Source: Lineus longissimus (taxonomy: Eukaryota > Nemertea > Pilidiophora > Heteronemertea > Lineidae). Taken from it: a DNA stretch of 64,000 bases. The notes below the pieces were generated by a model. That model worked only from the letters and a program-made list of their open reading frames with translations. It searched no databases and was not told the DNA's origin. Positions 35,248 through 45,681 of the stretch are shown piece by piece (positions within the stretch are counted from its first letter, which is position 1; every line of letters begins with the position of its first letter). The DNA lies in contig NC_088325.1 in NCBI RefSeq assembly GCF_910592395.1, positions 7,595,501-7,659,500 of the forward strand, in the 5' to 3' direction. The position numbers were made by a program, and so were the translations under genes.

Positions 35248-36462
35248 TCAGCAGCCGTTTTCCAGTCCAACCAGACTCGTCAGGTTGGTGGAAGATTCCG
35301 GAACTCAGTCCTACCCTACAACACGAAGCAGAAGCAATATTGCCCGGCAAGCACAGGATATCAGAGCTAATAGTAGCCCAATACCACAGATTGGGCCACC
35401 ACGTAAGAGGTGTAAGTGGCACATTGTGGGACGTTCGCGCGAACTATTGGATCATCCATGGCAGAGAAGAGATAAAGAGATACGAGAGGAGTTGCTACGG
35501 TTTCAAGATACGCAGGAAGTTGAAGGGAATCAGATAATGGCACCACTGCCGGAGGTCAGACTAGGGAAAAGCTCGCGTTGTTTCACTGCCTGCGGACTAG
35601 ATTTCGGCGTTCCATTCCATGTAAAGCTGACAAGAAGAGTAAGCGCAAAACGCTATTTGAGCTTATTTACCTGCCTAGCAACACGAGCCGTTCACTTACA
35701 GTTTGGACACTAGCCGCTTCCTCAACGCCTTGTCACGTTTCGTAGCGCGGAGAGGTAAACCAGAAGATATGGTAAGCGACGACGGTATTAACTTTACAGC
35801 AGCAGAGAAAGAATTACGTGCCTTAGTCAAAGCCTTGGATAGGGAGAGAATCCAAGATACAGGAGCAAGTGAAGGGATACAGTGGCACTTCAACCCTCCC
35901 ACCGGAGCTCACCACGGAGGGAACTAAGCTAAGCGAGGAATGAATGCCATCGTCAACTCGGCTGGAGTAACTGATGAGGAGCTACTATCTGCAGTGGTAG
36001 AGGTGGAAAGCCTTCTAAACTAATGCCCCCTAATGTACGCTGGAGACGGCCTCGACAAAGAACCTGTACTTACGCCCAACCACTTCATCTATGGGCAAGC
36101 AGGTGGACAGCTAGCTCCACGCGTCGTTGATGAGATTGCGTCAAACCCCAGAAATCGTTGCCGGTATGTTCAGGACCTGTTTCTCAAAGTATGGTAGCGA
36201 TGAACAAAGGAGTACCTCACCTCACTAAACAATAGGGGAAAGTGGTTAGACAGACCACCAAACTTAAAGGTGAATGATGTCGTTCTGCTGGTCAACCAGA
36301 ACAACAATCGAGGGAAATGGCCATTTGGAATCATTTGGAGTATTTCCAGGGAACGACAGGCGTGTACGAGTAGGAAATGTGAAGAGCAGCAAAAAAGAGT
36401 ACCGGCAACCTGTCACGAGCCTTTGTCCATTGGTAGTGGCAGAGTAGACTCTCAACTATTAT
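35248..36462 (+). pseudogene. BEL/Pao integrase remnant
   Basis: The zinc-binding N-terminus is visible as AQYHRLGHHVRGVSGTL and NYWIIHGREEIKR (35340-35537). The core has LDFGVPFHVK, YLSLFTCLATRAVHL, MVSDDGINFTAAEKELRAL and IQWHFNPPTGAHHGGN in three frames, followed by DEELLSAVVEVESLLN with the last acidic residue. A C-terminal part has PNHFIYGQAGGQLAPRVVD and DVVLLVNQNNNRGKWPFG. At least four stops or frameshifts make it dead. Confidence 0.86.
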
Positions 36463-36470
36463 AATTATAG

Positions 36471-37180
36471 CCAAGATGATAGTAACATTATATACGCGAT
36501 ATCAATGCGCACAAGCGTCATTAGACTTTAGTTACGCGATGGTTGGAATCGGCAATATGCTCTAGTAGTTTTAAGGAATCAGCAGCAAAAGGGGTTAAAG
36601 GTCATAATACAACCTCTCTATCGTAAGCGGTATGACGAACTCTGCCTTGGCCTGTTCTGCGAAACTGCCTGGAGTTGTTGCTACTCGCAGTTAAATATTG
36701 GTAAGTTAATTGTGCATTACAAGTTATAATGAAATCTAAAGAGTTACATAGCTCTAAAATTTGTGTTTTGATAATTAGTGAACTATGGAACAAAATTGAT
36801 TGACATTCGACAATCGCTGACCGCAAGTGGGTTCTTCATTTCGAAAGAGTTTATAGGACATTCATTGAACCACTGGGGTTCTTATAGTATCGAGTAGTGC
36901 GCTCAATAGAATCGATGGACTGTGCCTTTAAGATAGGCATTTATATCCAGATAGCATCGTTTGTGATGAACTTTCGTATACCAGAAGATAGAACGTTCAT
37001 GAGGGGGAGTATGTTTGGACTGGTCGTGTACAATTCACCCCTGAAAGAATGGGCTCGTCGGTTTTGAGTTTCGAAAGCAAGACTGAACGAGCAGATGAAA
37101 CTAAAAGTGTAAATATGTTTTTGTGTTGAAGACAACCGTTTTAAAGTTCTATTTCGAGTTCAGGTTTATTCCTAAATCGA
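36471..37180. other. Possible 3' end/LTR region of the BEL/Pao element
   Basis: This follows the integrase directly and precedes a family-A fragment. It has no coding signal. A 3' LTR would be expected here, but without a 5' LTR to compare I cannot set its limits. Confidence 0.35.
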
Positions 37181-37300
37181 TACAGTCAAAACATGTGGTG
37201 TATCCTTGCTAGGAGAACCTACCATAAAAATGTTATTGAAAAGGAGTCACTCATAGGAGAGATATCACACTTTTTAGGTTGGCACCCTTTGCATGTGTAT
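37181..37300 (+). repeat. Repeat family A fragment
   Basis: This contains 'CATGTGGTGTATCCTTGCTA', 'GAGAACCTACCATAAAAATG' and 'GATATCACACTTTTTAGGTT', a middle part of family A. It is cut at both ends. Confidence 0.65.
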
Positions 37301-37646
37301 CGTTGCTCTTGTGCCGTGGAAGGTTATGGATGTATGCATTTGAAATATAACACTATTTTCTGGAATTCAATATAACCATCTTCCATGCGCGAAGAAATTC
37401 GCTTACATCTAGTGCTTCAACATTTGTATATCAGTCACCACAACAGCCATGTTTAATTTCCTACAGAACATATTTAAATTAGAAAACCTCAAATTAAAAT
37501 TTCTGAACAAACAAACCTGGCCATAAATAGCATGATTTATTACTTCCCATGGACATCCCCATCTCAACAAACTCAAATTGGCCTGAGGTTTTATTTCGGG
37601 GGGGGGACGATCTTCACTTTAAACATGGATCAATTAAAAGGGATAC

Positions 37647-37775
37647 AAGTATCTTCATAGACTTGGATGGTGGCCATGTCACCTTCTAGACGAATTATCT
37701 CACCCACCAACTCTGAGTGTCCAACACGCACCAACTCGTACATAGCTGAGCCAGACATCTGCTGTGCTGTAACAA
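37647..37775 (-). CDS. ATP6V1A: ATP6V1A exon 3
   Basis: This exon encodes about residues 26-68. It contains [20 protein letters not shown] and [10 protein letters not shown], nearly identical across animal A subunits. Its first two bases finish the valine codon of GPVV begun in exon 2. The minus-strand acceptor is GGTATTCCAG before TTGTTACAG. The donor is the U12-type GTATCCCTTT after GATACTT, leaving one base for exon 4. Without the U12 donor no frame-keeping junction exists here. Confidence 0.98.
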
Positions 37776-37899
37776 CTGGAATACCAAACATCAAGAATTA
37801 ATCAAGACAAAGATAAGAATATTGAACCTGTACTTAAGCCTCCTCCTTAAACTAGCACTTGGTTCCAATTGTACCAAATGAGGCTTTTATAAGATCAAC

Positions 37900-38480
37900 A
37901 GGCTCCTATTAAAAGGCTACTGCTCCAATATAAGGGCTTTCCAACCTCGTCCTCAGTAATCGGGTTGTCGCATCAACAAGTCGAGAGACCGTGGAGGCTG
38001 TTAGCGACAAGCAGATAAACGTTCGGACAAGCCAATTGCTGACAAGCAAAAATATAGGTTTTATTAGATACCTTTTTACACGTTTTGAAAGCAAAAACAT
38101 TCCTGAAAAAAAGAAATTCCGCTGCTCAAAGAACATCGTGTCATGTTCCTGTATTTCGGCAATAAACTTCATAACCCCGTCGCATCACATGATTGACAAG
38201 TCGGCTTGAGCATAACAAAGTGCTGTTTTTCTATATCAAGTGCACGCCTTAGCGACAGCCATTCTACAAAATCTGCAAACCTTGGGTCCCGCTTTTTGAG
38301 TAATGTATGCATAATTTATGCATTCACGCTCTTCAGGAGGCGTAGTTATAGTTCAGTACCAAATGCCTCCTCTCGAGCAATTCTGAAAGCCAGAACCTCT
38401 TTGGAAAATGCCTCGGAACACATCTCAGCACATCTAACTTTCAAAAGTTCTGGAGGAGGACCCTCAGACCCTCCTTTGTA
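37900..38480 (-). pseudogene. Unrecognised coding-like remnant
   Basis: Minus-strand frames contain GPPPELLKVRCAEMCSEAF and RDPRFADFVEWLSLRRALDI (about 38210-38475), then IQEHDTMFFEQRNFFFSGMF (about 38060-38150). They are separated by stops and a frameshift. The composition is that of a real protein, but I recognise no domain. It is probably a decayed transposon or processed gene fragment. It lies in intron 2. Confidence 0.3.
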
Positions 38481-38684
38481 GCAACCCTACAGTGCCAAAG
38501 ACGACAGATAGTTCCATACTTAAATTGTCCGTACCATCTAAAAAAACTCGCCTTCACGCAAGTTGGAATCCCCTGCTACATTGATTTGTTGTTGCTGGAT
38601 TTTTGTCATACAACAACTGCCTCAATATGACATAAATAAATGCCTCAAACTGTTAAGAGCTGACATGAATGCAAAAGGAAGATG

Positions 38685-39350
38685 AAATAGCCAGGGGCCA
38701 TTGTGCTCACCGTATAGATATTTGGCGGTTAGGAATTCATCCTGCAACATTCTACATGTCTAGTATAGGTCAAACCAAAGTCGGTATGACATTTGATGTA
38801 TCGTTGCTTGGAGTACCTACCATAAAAATATCATCAAAAACAAGTCATTTTTAGCGAGATATTACACTTATTATCTCTTTTAGTTTTGGCCTCCTGGTGG
38901 CAAGTCGAGAATCAGATCAGATCGAAATTCGGTGTCAGAGGTAACATGTGTAGGGAGTCATGTGTACCAAATTTCAAGTTCATAACTTTAGCGGTTAAGA
39001 AACGTGCCATATTTACACTCAAATGATAAATTTACGCCATTTGACCTCTGTGACCTTGAAAACTAGGTCAAATCAAAAACCCGTATGATATGTCATGTAT
39101 CCTTGCTAGGAGTGCCTACCATAACATTTTTATTGAAAACGGATCATTAATAAGAGACATATCACACTTTATGTTCTCAGTTTTGGCCCCCTGGTGGCCA
39201 AGTCATGAACCAGACTAGACCGAAATTCAGTGTCAGAGTACCTCTGACCTAGGGGTTCATGTGTACAAAGTTTCAAGTTCATAGCACTAGCGGTTAAGAA
39301 ATGTGCCACAGGATACGACGATGACGGACACAGGGCCACTGTATAGACTT
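38685..39350 (+). repeat. Repeat family A copy that received the DIRS element
   Basis: This runs from ATGAAATAGCCAGGGGCCAT and GTGCTCACCG through 'CCTGGTGGCAAGTCGAGAAT', TGACCTCTGTGACCTTGA (39042) and the GACGATGACGGACACAGGG microsatellite to TATAGACTT. The element continues beyond the DIRS insertion at 46132-46150 with CAACGGTGAGCCAAAAAG, its normal 3' end. Confidence 0.85.
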
Positions 39351-39553
39351 CCCATTTCCTGTGGAAATGTGATTTTATTAGTTCATACCTACCCAGGTCA
39401 GACTTTTGCATATGTACTCATATCGGATCCACCCGAGGAATTATTTAACTAATTACATTAGAAAAATAACCAGCCAGTTCACAAGGCTACGTCCAGGCGG
39501 CGCCCCTGTACAGCCCATCAACTGTGCAAGCCGCCATATTGCCAGTACTTTTT
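39351..39553 (+). repeat. DIRS left inverted terminal repeat
   Basis: It starts CCCATTTCCTGTGG. From about 39381 to 39553 it is the reverse complement of 45948-46117, with few mismatches, sharing GGATCCACCCGAGG and CCAGGCGGCGCCCCTGTACA. The outer 30 bp are specific to this side. Confidence 0.9.
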
Positions 39554-39603
39554 ACTCAAGCAACTCAAGTAAGTCCCGTTGCTGTGGGGACGGACGGGTG
39601 GGC

Positions 39604-39697
39604 AGTCTGACCTGGGTAGGTATGAACTAATAAAATCACATTTCCACAGGAAATGGGAATTTTATGTTCATACTCTACCCAGGTCAGACTTTTGCAT
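39604..39697 (-). repeat. DIRS internal complementary region
   Basis: The first half (39604-39654) is the reverse complement of the outer end of the left repeat. The second half (39658-39697) is the reverse complement of the outer end of the right repeat. GGG (39655-39657) lies at the join. In DIRS elements this region templates the joining of the two ends into a circle, so its content predicts the circle junction. Confidence 0.88.
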
Positions 39698-40158
39698 CGA
39701 ATACCAACAACCTAAGGAAGGTGGGTAAACGTGACTTACCATGTAGCGACGTGAACTGTCTCCAAGCCGCATAGCAGAACCCAACGGGTGAGACCGGGAT
39801 AACCAGACCAAAGAGAAATGGGGATGCTCATGGCTCAACGGTCAGGCCACCATATAAAAGAATAATGGAAAGGGCCTTAAGGTTATCAACTACCCCCTAG
39901 AGTAAGGTAGCACATCGCATGGTACTTGCTCAGCACACACCTCGCCAAAAGAATGTGTGGGCTTAAGAGGGTAACCACCCTCTGCGTGCGGGGACAACCC
40001 ACAAAGTCTAGGCGGCTCAACCTAAGACATCCGGACGGGGCACATGCACAGGGGAACCACGTCCCGGCATGAATGTCCGCACCTCCCCCCTCATCTTTAG
40101 AGGGAAGGACGGAGAATCCGGAGTGAGGAGTCCGGCGGGTAGGCTAGGCAGGGAGAAC

Positions 40159-41623
40159 CTAGACTACGTGCTGAGCAGCGACGATTGGACCGAGAGACAG
40201 CATACCGTCAGTCATCACGGAACAATCGCGCATATAATGTTGGGAGAAAGTGGAGTGAGAACTCCACGTCGTACTCCAAGACCTCGTTCAAGGCGACTCC
40301 CCTATATTCGGCCCATGAAGTCGAGATGGCACGAATCTCGTGGGCCGTCACCGAACCCATTGGGCGAAGCTCCGGAGACTGAAGAGTCATGGAGTAGGCC
40401 TGCCGGATGGTGGCCACCAACCATCTGGCGACCGTGGCGGGCGCAATCTCCCGTGTGAATCCCTCGCGATAAGACAGAAAAAGACGCTTTCCGCCGAGAC
40501 GGACGGCAGGGTCTTTGGACTTATCGACATAGAACCTCAAGGCCCGGACGGGGCAGAGAGTTCTATCCGGGAGGTCTCGAGAGACAACCCTGGAAAGGGA
40601 TGGAATAAGAACCAGGCGCCTGGAGGTGGAAGGCGCCTGGTTCTTCGCAATAAAGCCTGGGACAAATTCTAGGACAGCGCCCCTCTCATTGAAGGCTAGC
40701 TTGTCAAAAGCTAGGGCATGGAGCTCGGACCATCTCTCGGCCGTAGCTAAGGCCACCAAGAAGACGGTCTTAAAGGTAAGATGCTTCCTATCTGCTAGGT
40801 GCAAGGGCTCGAATGGAAATCTCATAAGAGCCCGTAGCACCACCGAGAGATCCCACTTGGGGACGCAATGTAAGGAGCGGGTACGCTCCAGAGACATGTT
40901 GCGAAGCAACGATGACAAGGCGTCATCCCAAGCCGGTTGCCAGGAGCCTGTCAGCCTAAGGGTGACGGCAATGGCAGAGCGATAGCCCTTAACCCCCTGG
41001 ACCGAAAACTTCCGGACCGTAAACAAAAAGTTTAGGAAATCGAGGAAGTTGGGAAGAGTGGGAGCGATCGGAGAAACTCCGTGCTCCCCGCACCAGTCTC
41101 GAAAGACGAGCCACTTACTGTCGTATGATGTAAGGGTAGACTGTCTTTGAGGCTGAGCGACTTTTCGGATAATGTCCTCCGAAAAGCCTCTCTCTCGGAT
41201 GAAATGCCCGATAGTCTCCAGGCGTGAAGCCTGTAGAAAGAAGGGTCCTGATGGTAGACCCGGCCTATCGGGTGATATAGCAGGCGGTCCCACTCCGGCA
41301 ATCTGCGGGGGTGGTCCGTCAGGAGCTACAGCAACACCGGGAACCAAGCTTGGTTCGGCCAACAAGGGGCAATCAGGCAAAGCCTGACGCGCGATGAGGC
41401 CACTTTGTTCAGAACCGACAGCAACAGAGGGGTTGGCGGGAATGCATAAGCATTGAGGCCGTCCCAGGAGGCCGACAGGCTGTCTACTCCCAAGGCCTCG
41501 TCGTCCGGGAGAGGAGAGTAATACAGGGTGAATCTCTTGTTGAGGCGAGTGGCGAAAAGGTCCACAATCGGCGTATCCCACATCCCGGCCAGCCGGGACA
41601 CAATCTCCTGATGGAGGGTCCAC
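40159..41623 (-). CDS. DIRS tyrosine recombinase (frameshifted near the end)
   Basis: The open frame (40208-41623) overlaps the end of the RT frame by about 300 bp, as is usual in DIRS. The recombinase domain begins around QRQSTLTSYDSKWLVFRDWC. It has the first catalytic Arg in ATAERWSELHAL and the box HEIR (H-x-x-R) near the end. The conserved C-terminal block with the nucleophilic tyrosine is in another frame: the Tyr codon is at 40234-40236, and that frame ends at the stop 40159-40161. A one-base indel near 40272 separates it. The enzyme would insert the circular DNA without a target duplication. It was found by motif, not by alignment. Confidence 0.88.
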
Positions 41624-43077
41624 TCGGTCTGGACTAAGCGATCGGCTCTAGAGAGAGCATCCGCCAGGATGTTCCTCTTGCCGTGGATGTGACGGGGGAA
41701 GAGCTGGGTGTCCAGCCGACGACAAAGTTGTAGGAGGTCCCATGTCAGACGACACAGTGTGTCGGACCTCGTTCCCCCTTGTCTCCGAATATAGGCGACG
41801 ACAGTCGAGTTGTCGGAGAACAGAGATACCCTGTGACCCCGTAACCGGGACGAAAAGGCCTTCACGGCTAGGATGACAGCCTGCATTTCGAGAATATTGA
41901 TCGAAAGGCGAGACTCCTCCCCTGACCACGTGCCCTTGGTGGTCAGGTCGCCCTCGTTCAGGTGAGCCCCCCATCCGAAGAGGGAGGCGTCCGTGAAGAG
42001 GGACATCTGGGGGGGTAACGGACGGAGCTGCACCCCGCGGAGGAGCTCCGTCCCCGTCCCCCAGAACCTCCAAACGTCCTCAAGTAGCATGGAAGGGAGT
42101 GCTACTGCTCGATCGAGTGGGTCTGAGAAGGGGCGCCAACTCGAGAGTAGGAGGAGCTGGAGGGGGCGCATATACAGGCGACCGGGAGGAACCTGGTCCG
42201 CCGCCGAATTGAGCAGGCCCAGCAGGGACAGGAACTGTCTGGCTGTGGCGCTGTCTCGGCGACGGAAAGCCCGAATCAGAGACCGGATCTTGGTGACCCG
42301 GTCCTGAAGTGGGGACATGAGGCCCTCTCTGGTACGAAAACGTACTCCCACGAAGACAAAATCCTGAGACGGGTCTAGCTCGGATTTTTCTAAGTTTGTT
42401 ATCCACCCGGCCTGGGTCGCCGTCTTGAGCAAGAACCGAGTCTGCTTGAGAAGACGGGGACGGGATTGGCAACGTAGCAGCCAGTCGTCTAAGTAGCAAT
42501 GGAGCTTGAAGCCCAAAGCGGGAAACGGGGCGGCGAACGCCCTGACGACGGTTGTGAAAATAAGCGGGGCGGAAGCCAGGCTGAAAGGCAAGGCCTGAAA
42601 CTGATAAATTTTGCCTTCGAAGTAAAAGCGAAGGAAATGTTGAAAGTCTGGATGGACTGGGATGTGAAAATACGCATCCTGTAAGTCCATGGAGACGGCC
42701 CAATCGTCGGGCTGCACCGCTGTTGCCACTGACCTGGTTGTTTCCATCCTGAAACTGGGTACCCTGAGGAACCGGTTCAGGCTGGACAGGTCTATGACCA
42801 ATCTCCATTTTCCCGACTTCTTCGGAACCAAGAAGATGTGGCTGTAAAAGCCCGGGGAGGAGTGGTCTTCCACCACCGTGACAGCCTCCTTCTGGAGGAG
42901 GGAGTTGACCTCGGACCGAAGGGCTTCGGCCCTGGCCGGGTCCACGGGGGGGGGGGGGGGGGGGGGTATTACCGGGTGGGGAGTCGATGTCGTTGGGGGA
43001 GGATGGGCAAAATTGAGGCGAACCCCGTGCCGGAGCATGTCCGGGACTGGGGAGCCTTTTTGACACATCCGACCCAA
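41326..43077 (-). CDS. DIRS reverse transcriptase / RNase H
   Basis: A 583-codon open frame. RT motifs are FLVPKKSGKWRLVIDLSSLN (about residues 82-101), MDLQDAYFHIPV (about 130-141) and the catalytic CYLDDWLL (about 194-201). RNase H follows, with SLFTDASLFGWGAHL, INILEMQAV, FSDNSTVVAYI and NILADALSR in the correct order. A C-terminal block starting VDLFATRLNKRF is typical of DIRS proteins. The N-terminus has a proline run encoded by a 21-base G run on the plus strand (42946-42966), so the exact start and frame there depend on homopolymer accuracy. No internal stops. Confidence 0.94.
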   Translation of the reverse strand: MGRMCQKGSPVPDMLRHGVRLNFAHPPPTTSTPHPVIPPPPPPPVDPARAEALRSEVNSLLQKEAVTVVEDHSSPGFYSHIFLVPKKSGKWRLVIDLSSLNRFLRVPSFRMETTRSVATAVQPDDWAVSMDLQDAYFHIPVHPDFQHFLRFYFEGKIYQFQALPFSLASAPLIFTTVVRAFAAPFPALGFKLHCYLDDWLLRCQSRPRLLKQTRFLLKTATQAGWITNLEKSELDPSQDFVFVGVRFRTREGLMSPLQDRVTKIRSLIRAFRRRDSATARQFLSLLGLLNSAADQVPPGRLYMRPLQLLLLSSWRPFSDPLDRAVALPSMLLEDVWRFWGTGTELLRGVQLRPLPPQMSLFTDASLFGWGAHLNEGDLTTKGTWSGEESRLSINILEMQAVILAVKAFSSRLRGHRVSLFSDNSTVVAYIRRQGGTRSDTLCRLTWDLLQLCRRLDTQLFPRHIHGKRNILADALSRADRLVQTEWTLHQEIVSRLAGMWDTPIVDLFATRLNKRFTLYYSPLPDDEALGVDSLSASWDGLNAYAFPPTPLLLSVLNKVASSRVRLCLIAPCWPNQAWFPVLL

Positions 43078-43161
43078 AAGGCTGCGAAATGGCGCAGTCT
43101 GCCCCCAACGACAGAGTCCGAGGGAGTGTCGCCTATTGGCGCCCGAGGAGAAGGTGACAAG

Positions 43162-45681
43162 TCACCGACGCCTGCCCCCGCGACCCTTCCGCTGTTGTGG
43201 CTGGAAGGGGCGCTTGGGCTGCCCGCCGCCTCCGCCCTGACCTGAGGGGCGGTGGCGCTTATTGGAGGGGCGGGCTGGAGCCGCAGCTTCTGTCTGCCCT
43301 CGGGGACGAAAAGACCCGGAGGAGCCCTGCGAGGCCGAGGGCCCACGAGAGGCCGACGCACCCCGGGGGCGTCTAAACTCCGGCTGTCGTCCCCGGCCCG
43401 CGGACCATGAAGAGGAACGCGGGCGGGGGGCCTGTCTGGAGGGAGGAGGGTCCCCCTCACGACTCTTATCTGACTCGCGCTGAGCCCCTAAGGTATCAGG
43501 CAGCGAATCGTGGAATAAGAAGGGACCGCCTAAAGGGGCGGTCCGCAAGGCCCCGCGCAGAAACTGGGCGCAGACCACACTCAGCCCCTCGATGAGGAGG
43601 TCCCGGCCCTTCAGCACCGCGTTGGCTGCTTGTTTGGCAGCTAAGTCACTGGCATGTTGCAGTGACTGCTGTAGGGATATAGCCAGGATGCGTTGCTCAT
43701 CCGTGGCGTCCGCAGCCAACGACCTGGATAGGGCACAGAGCGTCAAGTCGGCGTACGATAACACCGACTGCGTCTCCTTAGCCAGGGCCTCATTGTTCTT
43801 AGCATCCCTCATAGGAGCAGACGTGAGGACTTTAGGAACGACCAACCCGGCGAGCTGCACATCATCCCTCAGGGGGATGAGTGAGACCGGGTCGGTCCCC
43901 GACGGCGATACTCTGTAGTATTCTGGCCTATACGAAGGACTGTGAGGGGAAGTGGCCGTGAAGCGCTTCCCCGCCTTCGTCCAGGCCCCCGGTCCAGTCG
44001 ACGGCAAAGTCGAGACCAGGGAGCGCTGGTGGCCCCCGCAGGACGGCGCCGTGTCCCTAAGCGTTGAATCGAGCCAATGAGAGGCTCTGATCAAGGCAGG
44101 GGAGGGGGGCAACTCATCGAGTGCCCAGTCCGGCACGGCAGCCAAGTCCGGCTCGTCGGCATCCCCGAAAAGATCGAAAGGAGCACGGCCGAGCGCGGGG
44201 TTGACCGGCGGGAGAGGACAATGCTCGGTCGGCACGAACTGCCGGACGAACGCGCGAAGATCGCGCATCCCAGCCACAATGGTGGGGTCCTCTGTTCCAG
44301 AGGGGCAGTCAGCCTGAGGGGCCTGCCCGATGGAAGATTGGGACTCATCGTATTGATAGTCGACCTCCATGGGGACTTGGGGCAGCTCAAAGGCCACTGG
44401 TCTCCCGGCCTGCTGAGGGGCCCTATCTGAGAGATTTTTGGTCTCCAGATGGGCGGCCAAACTCTGCAGGACCTGACGCTGCTGGGCCGTAAGGCCCGGT
44501 GCGATAGGCCGGGGATCCTGTCTGGGCATACCTGGGGCAGACAGGGATGGCGGGGGGCTACTCACCACAAAGGGGGTGGAGCTCAGACCCGCAGAACCAG
44601 ACAGGGAGGGACGGGATCGCTACGGCGAAATCTTGGGGCGAACCCTCCTGACGTCCGGACGGACCCTAGGGTCTCTGGACCGGACGTAATGCCCCATTGT
44701 CGCACCCCTACCCCAGGGGGGTAGGTCACCTCCGTGCGAGACAAGAGGGGGCGGCAGAACAGGGGGGGTGACGCCCGAGTCTGCGGTAACCCACGGGGAG
44801 GCGGTCGACGTCCCCAGAAGGGGACGGAAACTGGGGTGAGCCGCCTGCCAGGCCTCATAACCCGATGGGATACGCCCCGTCCCCTCAGAGCGGTCAGATG
44901 TGACGGTGTAATCTGAAGACACAGTCACAACCGAAGACACTGCCGGAGGCACATCCAACCCGGAGGAGGACGGGGGACGACCCAATGCCGCAGCAGGGGG
45001 GTCCCGACGGGGGAGGGCGGAGGAAACCCGGCCAGGTGGGGGCTTAGATGTAACTAAGGACTCCACGGCCGGTAACCGGAGGAGTTCCTGAATCAGGAGG
45101 TCTGCCTCCAGCAGGGTATGCTCGACGCCCGGGGGATCGGGACGCAAAGCGTCCAGAGTCCCGCTCACTACGACCCCCTGTGAAAGGGGGGAGGAGCCAA
45201 TCTCCCTAGGGGGCGCCCCGATGAAGGGGTCACCGGCGCTCAACCTAGGAGAAAACTCGGGGGGCACACCTCCGAATGGAGGGTGCCCAGCCCGAGCCCC
45301 GGAGTCGGGCGCCGAAACGGCGCCAGAGCTCCGGGGGCCTCGCCCCCGCTGAGAAGAAACAGCGGAGGGGGACTTAGAAGAGGCCACACCAGACTTTCTG
45401 GGGCCTCTCCGGGTCGGCTTCTGCTTCTTCGACGGCTGAGGGGCCGGAGAAGCAGAACGCAGCGTCCCGGCAGCGGACGAAACCGCAGTCGCAGAGTCCG
45501 ACGGGGCGGACTGGCGAGCCGGGGACGAACCGGGACGGGGACTAATAATCCCCGATACACCGGCACCCGGGCACCTGAATACCCAGAAGGGTAACAGGCC
45601 CAATAAGAGGGCTGGAAAGCCCAATAATGACAAGAAAGACGCTAACAAGAGCGGCAGAGCCAGCATCTTGAGAGACCACAC
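43162..45681 (-). CDS. DIRS gag-like protein with an in-frame stop
   Basis: One minus-strand frame runs from 45681 to 43162, broken only by a TAG at 44620-44622. The upstream part (353 codons) is Ser/Pro/Arg-rich and looks disordered. The downstream part has VLQSLAAHLETKNL, a SYADLTLCALSRSLAADA helical block and a very basic Gly/Arg/Pro-rich tail, consistent with a nucleic-acid-binding capsid-type protein. There is no zinc knuckle, which is normal for DIRS. The decayed copy at 8885-10535 has the same central blocks. The TAG may be a mutation, a sequencing error or a real two-protein boundary. Confidence 0.8.

Larger units (their letters stand above)
29510..36470 (+). mobile_element. Decayed BEL/Pao retrotransposon
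   Basis: The order is gag zinc knuckles, aspartyl protease, [LINE insertion], RT, RNase H, integrase, all on the plus strand, as in BEL/Pao elements. Several stops and frameshifts separate the parts, so it cannot make its proteins. I could not find a pair of LTRs: the 5' end appears truncated near 29510, and the 36470-37180 region could contain a 3' LTR but has no partner to compare. It is antisense to ATP6V1A. Confidence 0.9.
29173..37646 (-). other. ATP6V1A: U12-type (minor spliceosome) intron of ATP6V1A
   Basis: The minus-strand donor is GTATCCCTTT (37637-37646), one base off the U12 consensus GTATCCTTT. The acceptor side has CCTTAAC at 29184-29190, matching the U12 branch-point consensus. 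The likely branch A at 29185 is 12 nt from the AG, the short distance typical of U12 introns. There is no pyrimidine tract. The exon join keeps the frame and gives the expected EDTSGV segment. The 8.5-kb intron contains the BEL/Pao and LINE insertions. Confidence 0.88.

Noticed and set aside
36471-37180. 3' LTR of the Pao element
   Set aside because: A plausible place, but with no second copy in the window I cannot show a repeat.
42080-43108. 342-codon minus-strand frame and several long plus-strand frames in the DIRS element
   Set aside because: They are GC-rich shadow frames overlapping the RT and gag frames and have no motif of their own.
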